Positions 20,001 to 28,475 of a DNA stretch of 56,497 nucleotides are shown piece after piece. The notes below the pieces were generated by a model. The model saw nothing but the letters and a program-made list of their open reading frames with translations, searched no databases and was not told the DNA's origin. Within the stretch, counting starts at the first letter, position 1. The number at the start of each line of letters is the position of its first letter. A program made the position numbers and the translations under genes. Source of the stretch: Promethearchaeota archaeon (GTDB taxonomy: Archaea > Asgardarchaeota > Lokiarchaeia > Sigynarchaeales > SOKP01); contig JAHLWT010000019.1 of NCBI GenBank assembly GCA_019057775.1, positions 1 through 56,497 of the forward strand, read 5' to 3'.

Positions 20001-20385
20001 CAATAACTCTTTTCACTTCCTCTTCAACTTCTAATTCAGCTTCATCACTAATCTCTCCTGATTCTTCATCTTTTTCTTCTAACTCAGGAGTGATAGGGAT
20101 ATCCTCTTCGCTCGAACCAATACCTAATTCATTCATTAATGTGTGTTTTGCTTCATTGTCTAAACGTTGCGATTTTTTCTCTTCCTTTGCTGCTTCTAGA
20201 ATTGAAAATTTTTCCAAAAATAAATCTTGATCTAAGGAAAATCTGATTTTTGAATCAGGATTGTTTAATTCTTTCCATTGAAAACTTTCTATAGCATCCA
20301 ATGCATTATCTGTAAATTCAGCTATATATTGTACATGTTTCCAATAACCAAATTCAAAACCAACTAACTGAGTTCGCTTACGCAT
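17029..20385 (-). CDS. top6B: DNA topoisomerase VI subunit B, enlarged, SAP-like C-terminus
   Basis: 1118 residues from ATG 20385, about twice the usual size. GHKL ATPase motifs: AEFTDNALDAIE (N box), EIFDNGTGMT, and RGSQGFGAPSAFSDAQ (glycine-rich lid). The transducer-domain block RFVNRTPKLRD and NWKNYMLD is conserved. Extra material: an acidic insert between the first two boxes (about 65-145), a long Lys/Glu coiled coil (about 425-560), and a C-terminal extension with an SAP-like DNA-binding segment (WTVKELNDYANEKG, about 950-990) and a final winged-helix-like region. The frame stays open upstream of 20385 and encodes GTIAEYMRKRTQL, part of the family N-terminus, but without a start codon. 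ATG 20465 would connect if the A5 run at 20458-20462 were A6. Confidence 0.93.
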   Translation of the reverse strand: MRKRTQLVGFEFGYWKHVQYIAEFTDNALDAIESFQWKELNNPDSKIRFSLDQDLFLEKFSILEAAKEEKKSQRLDNEAKHTLMNELGIGSSEEDIPITPELEEKDEESGEISDEAELEVEEEVKRVIDDMQEIIKPVEKIIDVEPIVIVRIREYEAPTILTSEISQKNIMSYIFEIFDNGTGMTKIDLRKFGKYLASSKSLELKQTRGSQGFGAPSAFSDAQNTTGKPIVVVSKSKDNVYAIVSEFFTTSKNEKKYLIHPTEIDSPFLHGTYIKLNYLNVKYIRGYVEKYVEETAFLNPHNTIIYIDPFGKEKIYRRLVSSFPKEPKYAKPHPSSVNIGDFQDLITKSENKTISAFLQENFVRMSSKISKQIVNLAERDLQEKFNLFILKDGFIKKFSKKTDEILLSRYEKRIYGRSEKPRDKLIIYKIESEKLQEDYWNLISAYNQLNKNYEKIDKEIKKQTNRIVKTETQREIKNIEKGIKNLLKDIEGINKKKDQLKNKLNNLFKNTNEGIKELKKIKNRTEFDDLISEVQISKTKPIDLRKEQFNSLFLSFKSIKYMGPPTDTAIPVGELVLENTLIKEIGLKISDNIDDFDLPIENINQNFDLFLEDKKRRLREEGLEINEEFKEISIPQEEIINLNSEILGSLNISDQKLEFQHMKQSLEELLSYSDSDSIESYGNVFDYFIENYTKDDDFVSAETRAPTSGKGLAYVVEAVLAYSRNIEVPKRSRDILSRFVNRTPKLRDSADCAISKAVQSVNWKNYMLDVYDNSLPKGPMKLLVNVSGPFVHLMFKSQSKNALADDEELIKEIKYCLEAIGRRLRVYLNRKANLRKSERRASLIEKYIPKFVESLYNIASKGESVFKTKVNKKELINLMSEAIGKKIPQIIPQDIPPSKGELKQEKKIETMEIQKPEVKITEIERHITEKVERFPKKEIIVKKPTEEVEKISRKTLLNWTVKELNDYANEKGIPTPYRAKKLEIIKIIQQSFDEKKELPKPREIIPRVPKDVQPLPPGTIKAKKQQLKVASGQVTIKPKPRIMKTKPKSTQLTLPIITTEKILEVLTNELQTIKHLIFKLKIKDMMDARYLQLKLKELERKDKVIVEIKMGKKHFTLK

Positions 20386-20489
20386 ATACTCAGCTATTGT
20401 TCCTTGCTTAATTTTCCCTTCTTCTTTGGTAGTAATTTTAATTACACTCTTAGTTGCTTTTTCATTATTATTTTTTTAGAAATAAATCA

Positions 20490-20498
20490 TTTATATAA
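20490..20498 (-). promoter_or_regulatory. TATA box upstream of topoVI-B
   Basis: TTATATAAA on the minus strand, centred 29 nt before ATG 20465. That is the normal archaeal distance to a transcription start at or next to the ATG, and it supports 20465 as the true initiation site despite the apparent one-base frame gap. Confidence 0.5.
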
Positions 20499-20705
20499 TA
20501 TGGTTTTTACATAATTGGTTTGAAAGGAAGTACAATGCTAGTTCTATACCTCTTTTGCTTGGTCTTCAATTTAAGTCTAATCTTTACTTTTTTCTTCACT
20601 TCTTACTGTACATAAATTAATATTTAAATATTTTCTTTCAATGATAGACTATTAAAAAGAGATAAACCTATAAAATATCTTTTAAAGAAATCTTCCAAAT
20701 TGATT

Positions 20706-21986
20706 TTAATTGTCTTTTCTTTTGTAATTTTCAAGAGCAACGTCTATTATTCTTGAGGCTACAAATCTTTTAGTATTTCTTTCAACATGAGTGACATGTT
20801 TTTTTTTATTTATTATATAAACTTCATTATATTTACTACTAAATCCAATATCCTCTCTTCCGATGTCATTTGCAACGATCATATCAATTTCAGATTTCTT
20901 TAAACGTTCATAAGCTTTGTCAATTAATTCACTTCTAGATACATTTGTTTCTGCTTTAAATCCGACAATGAACATTCTGTAATCTTTTCTTCTCGCAACA
21001 TTTATTATTTTGGGCGTTAATTTCATATTTATTTGCAATTCTTCCGTATTATCAGAAGAAATCTTCCCTTCAATATATTTAATCGGTTTATAATCGCTTA
21101 TTGCAGCAGCAGAAATAAAAAAATCACAATTCCCAATTGACATTTCTTCTTTTACAGCTCTAATAAAATCTTCTGTAGAGATAACATGAATAGTGTTAAT
21201 GTACTCTGGAATTTTAGCCATACATTCACCTGCTATCAATACTACATCAGCACCTCTTGCAGAGGCTTCTTTTGCTAGTTCAATTCCCATTTTACCAGAG
21301 GATTTATTTGATACAAAACGAACAGAATCAATTGCTTCTCTAGTAGGTCCGGCAGTAACAATTACTTTTTTTCCTTTTAAATCTTTTTTAGATATTAATA
21401 AATCTATGACTCTGTCAATTATATCATCAACTCTGGCAATTTTTGCCTTTCCCTCGGAAATTCTCGGGTTTAATATTTCAACTCCGCATTCTTTTAATTT
21501 TTTTACATTTTCTCTTAAAATTGGATGTTTATACATACTTTCGTGCATAGCAGGGACAATAACAATCGGTATTGACGTCCCAAAAGCAGTTGTTGCTACT
21601 GTTGTAACTGGTGTATCATCAATAGCACACGCAATTTTGGAGATTGTGTTTGCAGTAGCAGGACATATTAAAACTAAATCTGCCTTTCCAACTGTTTTAG
21701 GTCTATCACCTGCTAAATACACATGTTCAACCGCTCCAGTTAATTTAGTAATGACTTTGTTTCCAGTTGCCCATTCCATTAAAGAAGGATTTATTAATTC
21801 TGAAGCAGCATTTGACATAACGCAAATTACTTCAGCTCCAAGCCTCATAAGTTCTCTCGCGATAATAGGTGCATTAATAACCGCAACTGATCCGGTTAAA
21901 CACATGCATATAGTTTTTCCTCTGAGGATTGTTCCTTTTGTCTCAACGATATCCTTTGAAGGATGTTGAAAATTGTTATTTTTCAT
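20706..21986 (-). CDS. coaBC: Bifunctional CoaBC (phosphopantothenate-cysteine ligase/decarboxylase)
   Basis: 426 residues from ATG 21986. It converts phosphopantothenate to 4'-phosphopantetheine in coenzyme A synthesis. The N-terminal flavoprotein (CoaC) half has the FMN-site GSVAVINAP, the ICPATANTISKIA segment and PAMHESMY (PAMH as in many archaeal homologues, PAMN in bacteria). The C-terminal CoaB half starts with KVIVTAGPTREAIDSVRFVSN, then SSGKMG, FISAAAISDYKP, and the signature ANDIG. Both halves look intact. About 300 nt of AT-rich DNA separate it from the topoVI-B promoter; it seems monocistronic. Confidence 0.95.
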   Translation of the reverse strand: MKNNNFQHPSKDIVETKGTILRGKTICMCLTGSVAVINAPIIARELMRLGAEVICVMSNAASELINPSLMEWATGNKVITKLTGAVEHVYLAGDRPKTVGKADLVLICPATANTISKIACAIDDTPVTTVATTAFGTSIPIVIVPAMHESMYKHPILRENVKKLKECGVEILNPRISEGKAKIARVDDIIDRVIDLLISKKDLKGKKVIVTAGPTREAIDSVRFVSNKSSGKMGIELAKEASARGADVVLIAGECMAKIPEYINTIHVISTEDFIRAVKEEMSIGNCDFFISAAAISDYKPIKYIEGKISSDNTEELQINMKLTPKIINVARRKDYRMFIVGFKAETNVSRSELIDKAYERLKKSEIDMIVANDIGREDIGFSSKYNEVYIINKKKHVTHVERNTKRFVASRIIDVALENYKRKDN

Positions 21987-22222
21987 ATTCTAATCATTTA
22001 GTTAATAGTTTTCAATTTAGATTTGAGATTCTAAGTAAATAAAACTTATGCAAAATATAAAAATAATGATAAGATTAAATCAATTCAAAAAAAACTGATT
22101 AAATGAAATAAGAGTGTAGATAAGAAAAAAACTACTTTTGATATGATTTGAGTTTTTCTATCCGATTTTATATAATTTAGAGCACAAAAGTAATAAATTA
22201 AATTAATATAAATTAAAGTCAT

Positions 22223-22369
22223 ATGCAGAAAGTTTGTGATTTACATCTACATAATTTTAGAGGTGTTCCCGAGAAAATTATTGATGCTATAGATAAAATA
22301 AGAAAGAAAATATTCTGGTTTATCCCTGGCCATTATGCTGTTTATGGAAAATTGCAATTTGAGAATTAA
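22223..22369 (+). CDS. Possible 48-aa protein, convergent to the SWIM gene
   Basis: This is the only coding candidate in the 385-nt gap between coaBC and the SWIM gene. ATG 22223 to TAA 22369 encodes MQKVCDLHLHN followed by a helix EKIIDAIDKIRKKI and a Gly/Tyr-containing tail. It ends 2 nt before the stop of the convergent SWIM gene. Composition is protein-like, but there is no Shine-Dalgarno sequence or well-placed TATA box (TATATAATTT near 22170 is about 50 nt away). No family recognised. The rest of the gap shows nothing else. Confidence 0.3.
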   Translation: MQKVCDLHLHNFRGVPEKIIDAIDKIRKKIFWFIPGHYAVYGKLQFEN

Positions 22370-22371
22370 AT

Positions 22372-24726
22372 TTATGAATTTGAATCAACAATATTAATAT
22401 TTAGTTTTAATTTTGAGTAAAAATCTCGAAAATTAATAAACTTTTCTGGTCTAAGGGTTAGTTCCTCTTCCATTTTTAAGATTCTTAGGAATTTTTTACA
22501 ATAATATGTTTTAGATATTTCAGACAAATCATATAACAGATCTCCTTCTTTTTCTATTCTATAAATGTTTGAACTTATGAACTCTTTTCTCCTAATATCA
22601 TTAATTTCGCTTGCATATTTGAAAAAAGCTGTATTTCGCAATTTTTTCAAATTAAATATTATTGTACTTCCGGGCTCATTTCTATTAAGAATTTCTTTTA
22701 TGAAGGAATGTACATCAACTAAAAATCTTGATTTAAATTCTTTTAACGTAATGTCTGGGTGAATGATATTTTTGATAATTTCAAAATAAGGTAGATCTAA
22801 TCCAGCTAATTCACCTTGTAGATTTAATATCGTTAATAAGAGGTTTGAATTCTCCTCAATATTCGATCTTAATTCTTCAAAAATATATTCCTTTTCTTTG
22901 AAAATAAAGTTAAATAAAAAACCTTTAAATTCTTCTATAAAAGTAGAATAATTTGGAATGAACGATTTATTTGGATTATTAACCACTTCCTCATTTGCTT
23001 GAAAAGGATTAATTTCTTTATTTAAAACGGCTTTTATGAGAGATAACGGATAATATCCTTCAATAAAGGTCATTCCTTTTGATACACTCTTTATGGCATC
23101 TTTAAAGGAACATTTTTTAATGACATTGACTGTTTTGAATATATTACTTTCTATTTTTACAGGTGTTTTTTTACAATAACAAAGATCAAACGGTTTCAAA
23201 TCATGGAATAATGGATTATTTTGGTCAGGAATTATAATCTGTACTCCATATGCATTAATTATACTCCCTTGAATAGGTTTAATTGCTAAATCCCATTCTA
23301 TAATCATTATATCCTCTGTAGTTTTATGGTCAACATCATAGCTATGTTCTATATTCCTGCTAAATAAAGACAATCCGTTAATTGAATTGAGTTCATATTC
23401 ATTATCATCTCCCCAGAATTGTTTCCTATAATAATAGGCGTCTTGTAAGGAACTTATATCATCTAAAAACAATTCTCTCATAATATAATAATTAGTTCCA
23501 ATTTCGGAGGATTTTATTCTTTGATCGTTTAATCCAAAAAAACCAATACGAGAAATTATGTAATTATAGACTGGATTTTTTAAATTATCATCATGATGTT
23601 TTACAATATAAGTATTTTTTTTCTTTTTGAATTCCCCAATACTTTTTATTACTTTATTTTTTTCAATTAAAACCTTTAAAAAAGCAAATTTCTTTAAATT
23701 GACTTTTTTTTCTAATTCTTTTATTTCTATCTTGTATTTCTTATACTCATTATAATATTTTTCTTCCATAATATTTAATACATTAAAATATTTTTTCAGT
23801 AGTTTTAACTTGTCAATTAAACAGAAGTTGTCTATTTCTGAGATGAAATAATCTACAAGTTCTTCTTTTAATGATTCTAACTTCTCTTGAAAAATCTCTT
23901 TATTATATTCAGGCGTTAAACTACTAAATACGTCATTATGCTTTTGTAAAAGATAAATTGAAAAGAACTTATTATTTAAATCTGGTTCTTCTACCATTTT
24001 CATTAGTAAGCTAAACTGGGATTCTAATAATGAAATATCATTAAATTCAAAGATTTTATCAATAAATTCAATTATTTTAAGAAGATTAAAAAATGAATAA
24101 TCTCGAATACGATTTATAAAATCTTTAATCCCTTTTTCTATTAATTTATTGAATTTGGCAAAGACAACCCCTAATCCACTTTCATATCCTTTCTTTAAAA
24201 ATTCAAAGAATTCAAAATATAGAGTATTTGAATATGCCGTATTTAGATATGTTTCTATAATCGTTTCGTTTTCATATTGGTTGTTAATCGCCTTATCTAA
24301 ATAACTTAATGCTTCAACACAATTTTTATTATCAAAGCATGAATTTGCCAATAATAAAAAATTTTTACTTTTTTTTTTTGAATGTAAATCCTTTGATGTA
24401 AGATTGTAATCATTGAAGTTTTCCAATATTTTTTGAGCTATTTGGTTCTTGATTACTAATAATAATTTTATAATATGGACGCAAACTTTTTTTTCTCTTT
24501 CTGAATGAATCCAAAATGAAGGACAATCATGGAAAATTTCATTTTTTTTTTCATTAATTATTAAATGAAATTCACGTTCATTATCTAATACGAGACTTCT
24601 AATTTTTATTGGAGATTCTCTTATAAAAATAAAATTTATTTTATTACTTAAGAATTTCAGAGATTTTTTATATAGACTTAGACCAAAGATCTCTATTAAT
24701 TGTTCCGCAATAGATTTATTGACCAT
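22372..24726 (-). CDS. SWIM-type zinc-finger protein of a MoxR/VWA/SWIM operon
   Basis: 784 residues from ATG 24726, starting 8 nt after the VWA gene stop. The N-terminal 100 residues resemble a SWIM domain: a beta-strand pair ends in FHDCPSFWIH, and 7-8 residues later comes VCVHIIKLLL (the C-x-H half). The first Cys of the C-x-C half is His here. Residues about 115-180 look like TPR-type helices (LLLANSCFDNKNCVEALSYLDKAI). The remaining 600 residues are mixed helix and strand and I do not recognise them. SWIM, MoxR and VWA proteins are also found together in bacterial gene clusters, so this is probably the substrate-binding or adaptor subunit; that role is inferred. Confidence 0.65.
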   Translation of the reverse strand: MVNKSIAEQLIEIFGLSLYKKSLKFLSNKINFIFIRESPIKIRSLVLDNEREFHLIINEKKNEIFHDCPSFWIHSEREKKVCVHIIKLLLVIKNQIAQKILENFNDYNLTSKDLHSKKKSKNFLLLANSCFDNKNCVEALSYLDKAINNQYENETIIETYLNTAYSNTLYFEFFEFLKKGYESGLGVVFAKFNKLIEKGIKDFINRIRDYSFFNLLKIIEFIDKIFEFNDISLLESQFSLLMKMVEEPDLNNKFFSIYLLQKHNDVFSSLTPEYNKEIFQEKLESLKEELVDYFISEIDNFCLIDKLKLLKKYFNVLNIMEEKYYNEYKKYKIEIKELEKKVNLKKFAFLKVLIEKNKVIKSIGEFKKKKNTYIVKHHDDNLKNPVYNYIISRIGFFGLNDQRIKSSEIGTNYYIMRELFLDDISSLQDAYYYRKQFWGDDNEYELNSINGLSLFSRNIEHSYDVDHKTTEDIMIIEWDLAIKPIQGSIINAYGVQIIIPDQNNPLFHDLKPFDLCYCKKTPVKIESNIFKTVNVIKKCSFKDAIKSVSKGMTFIEGYYPLSLIKAVLNKEINPFQANEEVVNNPNKSFIPNYSTFIEEFKGFLFNFIFKEKEYIFEELRSNIEENSNLLLTILNLQGELAGLDLPYFEIIKNIIHPDITLKEFKSRFLVDVHSFIKEILNRNEPGSTIIFNLKKLRNTAFFKYASEINDIRRKEFISSNIYRIEKEGDLLYDLSEISKTYYCKKFLRILKMEEELTLRPEKFINFRDFYSKLKLNINIVDSNS

Positions 24727-24734
24727 TTTATGAA

Positions 24735-27224
24735 TTAGAACCTTGATTTAATTATTTCTGATATTAATTTGGGAAACTCCTGCCAATCTTTAATAGTAAG
24801 TAGTTGCCCTCCAGCGATTTTTAAAATTTTCTTAGCTTCTTTTAAGTTATAAGAACTTGCAGGGCAAACTAGAATAAAATCAATCCCTAGCGCTCGAAAT
24901 GTTCTCAATTCTTCAATTGCTTGTTTAAGATCATAAATCTCCGCATCAGTAAAAAGTACATTAAGCTTTTCACGAGAATTTGATTTTTTTTCAAATTGTT
25001 CTCTTGCCCATTCTAGAGCCTTTTGAATTATTGTACCACCCTTTGCTTCAACGGCTAAGAGATCATCTGCTAATTTTTCTAAGTCTATTTTTTTAGTCAA
25101 TTCCTTTAGAACATGAGTGTCTGACTCAAAAAATGTAATAGCTAATTCATCCTTCCTCATTCCATAGACTAGCATCGTGACACATATCGCCATATAGGCT
25201 AATTTATCTCCTGACATTGAACCACTGATATCTAATTCAAAACAAGCACTTCTTAAGCCTTTTGCTGTCTCATTTACAAAAAAATCATCATAATTAATAT
25301 TCTCTATTTTTTTTCCTTTTTCTAATATATTCAATATCGTAGCTTCGAGATCTACATTCTCAAATTCATCTCCAATAGTGAATGGCCGAACTCGATTTAT
25401 TGGAGTCGGACCGGTTACGGAGCTTCCTAATCTTGCTCTCGAATAATAAATTCCTAATTCAATTAACATTTTTTTTGCTAATTCCTTTACTTTTTGTTTT
25501 GTTTTGATTGATAAGTTTCCTCGATGATTGAACCATTGTTTTAACAAATTTTCACCACTACCTGCAGATAAACTTGAGATCATTTTATTTTCACCCTCTT
25601 GACCCCCGATATTTTGAGCACTCTTTAAAGCCTCACTCATATTGAAATTTCCAAGAGCTCCTAATGCAACTCTATTATCAGATGCTAATGCAACAGAAGT
25701 AAGCTCTTCAATTCTCTCATGATTTAATTGCTCTTGAATTAGAGTCATTAAGTTGCTTAATCTTTGAAAATCAGCTTTATTATTTTCTATAAGTTTTTTT
25801 AACAATTGATAATTGGGCTCAATTAATTCGTAGATTTCATCTTCTGGCATTCCAAGTTTTTTTCCTACCTCACTTATATCATCAGACTCTAATTTCAAAC
25901 CGATATTTCTCAAAAATTCAGTAACATTTTTTAATTGATTCGATGTTTCACAAGATTCTAGCGAGAGTTTTGTCAGATTTGGGATATATTGTGACATCTT
26001 TTGACTACATCGAATATTAGAACAACTATTTGCAAGTTGTTGTAATTGATGAGTTAGCGATTTAAAAGCTTCAAATTTTTTTTTTTGAGTACTTGCTTGA
26101 TTAATAGCATGTTGGAGTGCTTGATTAAAAAGTGATTTCCATGATTTATTAGCAAATGCAGTTTTAGTTAAGGTTTCAATAGAAAGATTCATTTTAGAAT
26201 CCCCCATTTGTTGTTGAAGTTGATTAAATAATGAGGGTCTTAGATTAGTACCATAAAATTGATCTAACGAATTTGCCAAATTATAATTATGTTCAAATGA
26301 AGATTGTTGTAAAGAATTTTTAATTACCTTATCTGGATTAAAATCTGGAGTTTCTCCAAAATTCTTAGCAGCACTAAATAACTGATCTAAATTAGCTATT
26401 TGATTCTTGAGTTTTTTTTTTAAATCAGTAATGAAATCTTTTGGAATCGCATCTGATTTATCTAAATATTTAATTGTTTGAATAATATCTTCTATATTAC
26501 CAGATTTTAATAACTCATCCAAATCTCCTATAATATTTTGTTTATCAAGAGCCTTACTCGTTATTTTTTCCCAAGTGCGTTTAGATGTCTCTTGAATAAT
26601 ATCATTTAAACCTAAAGAAGAACCTGCTTTTAGATCTTTAGGATCTAACGAATTTATTTTTTGAATTAATCTTTTTTTTGCTTCTTCAATTAAGGCAATT
26701 AGAGAACCGATTTCCTCTTTATACAATTCAGAATCGTCATTAAAGAAATTAAGTGCTGACTTAAAAGGTTCTTCGTTTCTTTTTTCATTCAATTCTTCCA
26801 TAAATTGTTCTAATTCTTGAATAATATTGGTATCAATAGATTTTATTGATTCTATCTCATCTATAAGATCTTGTAATTGATCTAATTCGGATTTAATTCC
26901 ATTTTTTATAGCGTTTTCTTGAATATCATCAATTCCATTATCATTGAAAAATGAATTAATTAAGTTTTTTTTATAATTTGGAAAAAGAATTTGAAAAGCA
27001 ATATTTTTCGCTAGAGATTGGTTATCTGGAAATGATGTTACCATACTAATTTCAATAAAATCATTTGGAGTAATGGATCCCTTACGATAATATCTTGAAA
27101 TGATTAAATTAGGGATTGATAATACCTGTCTTGAAGAAGGGATTTGTATAATATCAGGATGATTTCTCATCCGCCTAATAAACTCAACAGCAAACTCACA
27201 TGGATTTTCAGGAAAAATTCCCAA
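24735..27224 (-). CDS. VWA-domain (CoxE-like) protein of the MoxR operon
   Basis: 829 residues from TTG 27224. GGAGG at 27233-27237, inside the last codons of the MoxR gene, is 8 nt upstream and fixes the TTG start. The N-terminal 590 residues are long helices, many Gln/Asn/Ser-rich. The C-terminal 190 residues are a von Willebrand A domain with an intact MIDAS: DISGSMSG, the Thr in KGGTIIQKAL and the Asp in LFTDAEIYD. VWA proteins paired with MoxR ATPases act as metal-dependent adaptors that bring the ATPase to its client. Stop and start codons are 4-10 nt apart throughout this operon, so balanced co-translation is likely. Confidence 0.88.
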   Translation of the reverse strand: MGIFPENPCEFAVEFIRRMRNHPDIIQIPSSRQVLSIPNLIISRYYRKGSITPNDFIEISMVTSFPDNQSLAKNIAFQILFPNYKKNLINSFFNDNGIDDIQENAIKNGIKSELDQLQDLIDEIESIKSIDTNIIQELEQFMEELNEKRNEEPFKSALNFFNDDSELYKEEIGSLIALIEEAKKRLIQKINSLDPKDLKAGSSLGLNDIIQETSKRTWEKITSKALDKQNIIGDLDELLKSGNIEDIIQTIKYLDKSDAIPKDFITDLKKKLKNQIANLDQLFSAAKNFGETPDFNPDKVIKNSLQQSSFEHNYNLANSLDQFYGTNLRPSLFNQLQQQMGDSKMNLSIETLTKTAFANKSWKSLFNQALQHAINQASTQKKKFEAFKSLTHQLQQLANSCSNIRCSQKMSQYIPNLTKLSLESCETSNQLKNVTEFLRNIGLKLESDDISEVGKKLGMPEDEIYELIEPNYQLLKKLIENNKADFQRLSNLMTLIQEQLNHERIEELTSVALASDNRVALGALGNFNMSEALKSAQNIGGQEGENKMISSLSAGSGENLLKQWFNHRGNLSIKTKQKVKELAKKMLIELGIYYSRARLGSSVTGPTPINRVRPFTIGDEFENVDLEATILNILEKGKKIENINYDDFFVNETAKGLRSACFELDISGSMSGDKLAYMAICVTMLVYGMRKDELAITFFESDTHVLKELTKKIDLEKLADDLLAVEAKGGTIIQKALEWAREQFEKKSNSREKLNVLFTDAEIYDLKQAIEELRTFRALGIDFILVCPASSYNLKEAKKILKIAGGQLLTIKDWQEFPKLISEIIKSRF

Positions 27225-27228
27225 TAAT

Positions 27229-28170
27229 TTAGCCTCCTAAAGTCTTTTGAATTATGTTCTCTATAACATTTTCAACTTTTACTCCAGGTTTAGGTTTTAA
27301 ACTTCCTAATAGAACATACCGAGCAACTTCAGAGAGGTAAACATATACTGATTCTTTTTCTTTAACTTTATTCTCTTTCTCTAGGATCTTTTTTCTTGCT
27401 AATAATTTTGCTATCGCAATTCCGGCTCTTATAGAAGCTGGAATATCAATATCAATTTTATTTTGTCTGGTTTCTTTTATGATTGAATAAATTAATTCTA
27501 ATTCAGATTCTTCAATTATAAAATGTTCAGGTAGATTAATTCTTATTATATCCAATTCAGTTGATTTATCAGGATAAGTTAATTTAATCCAAACTTTTAT
27601 TCTATCTTTTAAGGCTTCAGATAAACGATGTGTTCCTGAAAGTTCTTCAGGATTCATTGCGCATATGAAGAAAAAATTTTTATCTGCCTTTATTCGACCT
27701 AAATGAGGGATTTGAATTGAAGTTTCTTCTAAAGGTTCTAATAACGTATTTTGTGAATATTCTGTAGCCCTGTTTATTTCATTGGCTAAAAAAGTCCCTC
27801 CTTCGAGCATTGCGTTTAATAATGGACCAGGATTAAAAGCTTCCAGTACAAAACCTTTCTTTAATGTTATAGCGGGATCGAATGATCCTAAAAAATGAGA
27901 GGGTTTTATACTTTCATCCATCGTTAACCAATAGAAACTCTTATTTTTGTTTTCTCTTGCTCGTAAGCTTGCAAAATATCTACATAATATTGTTTTTCCG
28001 ACTCCAGGTGGACCTACTAGAGCAGGAAACAACCCAGTAGCTTCTGCATCTCTTAATAATTCTAGGGCTTTACCATATTGCCCTGTAAGGACAATATCTA
28101 TGTCTTCTTGTAATATATCTTTGATTAAACGCTGATTAAACAGCAGTTCAAATCTCTCTTTATTTATCAT
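27229..28170 (-). CDS. MoxR-family AAA+ ATPase
   Basis: 313 residues from ATG 28170. AAA+ ATPase of the MoxR/RavA type. Walker A GPPGVGKTIL; the Walker B/helix-2 region reads FLANEINRATEYSQ, with the Glu-Ile-Asn-Arg motif typical of MoxR; sensor 1 is in CAMNPEELSGTHRL and the arginine finger in LKDRIKVWI. The C-terminal lid is helical. First gene of the MoxR, VWA, SWIM operon; upstream is an AT-rich region that also separates it from tRNA-Arg. It probably remodels or activates a target delivered by the VWA subunit; the target is unknown. Confidence 0.93.
   Translation of the reverse strand: MINKERFELLFNQRLIKDILQEDIDIVLTGQYGKALELLRDAEATGLFPALVGPPGVGKTILCRYFASLRARENKNKSFYWLTMDESIKPSHFLGSFDPAITLKKGFVLEAFNPGPLLNAMLEGGTFLANEINRATEYSQNTLLEPLEETSIQIPHLGRIKADKNFFFICAMNPEELSGTHRLSEALKDRIKVWIKLTYPDKSTELDIIRINLPEHFIIEESELELIYSIIKETRQNKIDIDIPASIRAGIAIAKLLARKKILEKENKVKEKESVYVYLSEVARYVLLGSLKPKPGVKVENVIENIIQKTLGG
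27233..27237 (-). promoter_or_regulatory. GGAGG ribosome binding site deciding a TTG start
   Basis: The GGAGG lies within the final GGA-GGC codons of the MoxR gene and is 8 nt before TTG 27224 of the VWA gene. It shows that Shine-Dalgarno-led initiation operates here and that the unusual start codon is genuine. Confidence 0.7.
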
Positions 28171-28372
28171 TTTAATCTAAGTTTAATTAAAGTCTAAGAG
28201 AATAATAAATTTTTATGAAATTTAACTTTAAATCCAATAAATTAGAAGAATTGGCTTTTTTTTAATGAATCTCTTTAAAGTATTTGATAAGAGTATTTAT
28301 TATTAATTAAAGAATTGTTTGAAAATTCTTAAATGAAAATCAATAGGAATTAAAATTTGGTAGAATTTAAAG

Positions 28373-28475
28373 CGGACCCGGCAGGATTCGAACCTGCGAC
28401 TTTCGGATTAGAAGTCCGACACCCTATTTTCCCTGTTTCTTTTCGAATGAAACCTCCAGGCTAGGTTACGGATCC
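28373..28475 (-). tRNA. tRNA-Arg(TCT) with a 28-nt D-loop intron
   Basis: On the minus strand the acceptor arm GGATCCG pairs with CGGGTCC (one G-U), discriminator G at 28373, no encoded CCA. The anticodon arm is TCGGA-CTTCTAA-TCCGA (anticodon TCT, reading AGA). The T arm is GCAGG-TTCGAAT-CCTGC. The anticodon loop is exactly 7 nt, so there is no intron at 37/38. The D arm ACCTAGCCTGGA...TAGGGT is split by 28 extra nt after position 20; removing them restores a standard archaeal Arg D arm with G18-G19. A TATA-like run (ATTATATATAAT) lies about 30 nt upstream. Confidence 0.93.
28427..28454 (-). other. Non-canonical tRNA intron in the D loop
   Basis: 28 nt inside tRNA-Arg, between CCTGGA and TAGGGTG. 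It can fold on itself through GTTTC/GAAAC, and exon CCT can pair with intron AGG just outside that stem. This leaves small bulges on both sides that hold the two junctions, as in a relaxed bulge-helix-bulge recognised by the archaeal splicing endonuclease. The exact cut sites may shift by one or two nt. Confidence 0.65.

Noticed and set aside
21193..21969. 258-residue open frame opposite coaBC
   Set aside because: coaBC on the other strand has all family motifs; this frame is its antisense shadow with no recognisable domain.
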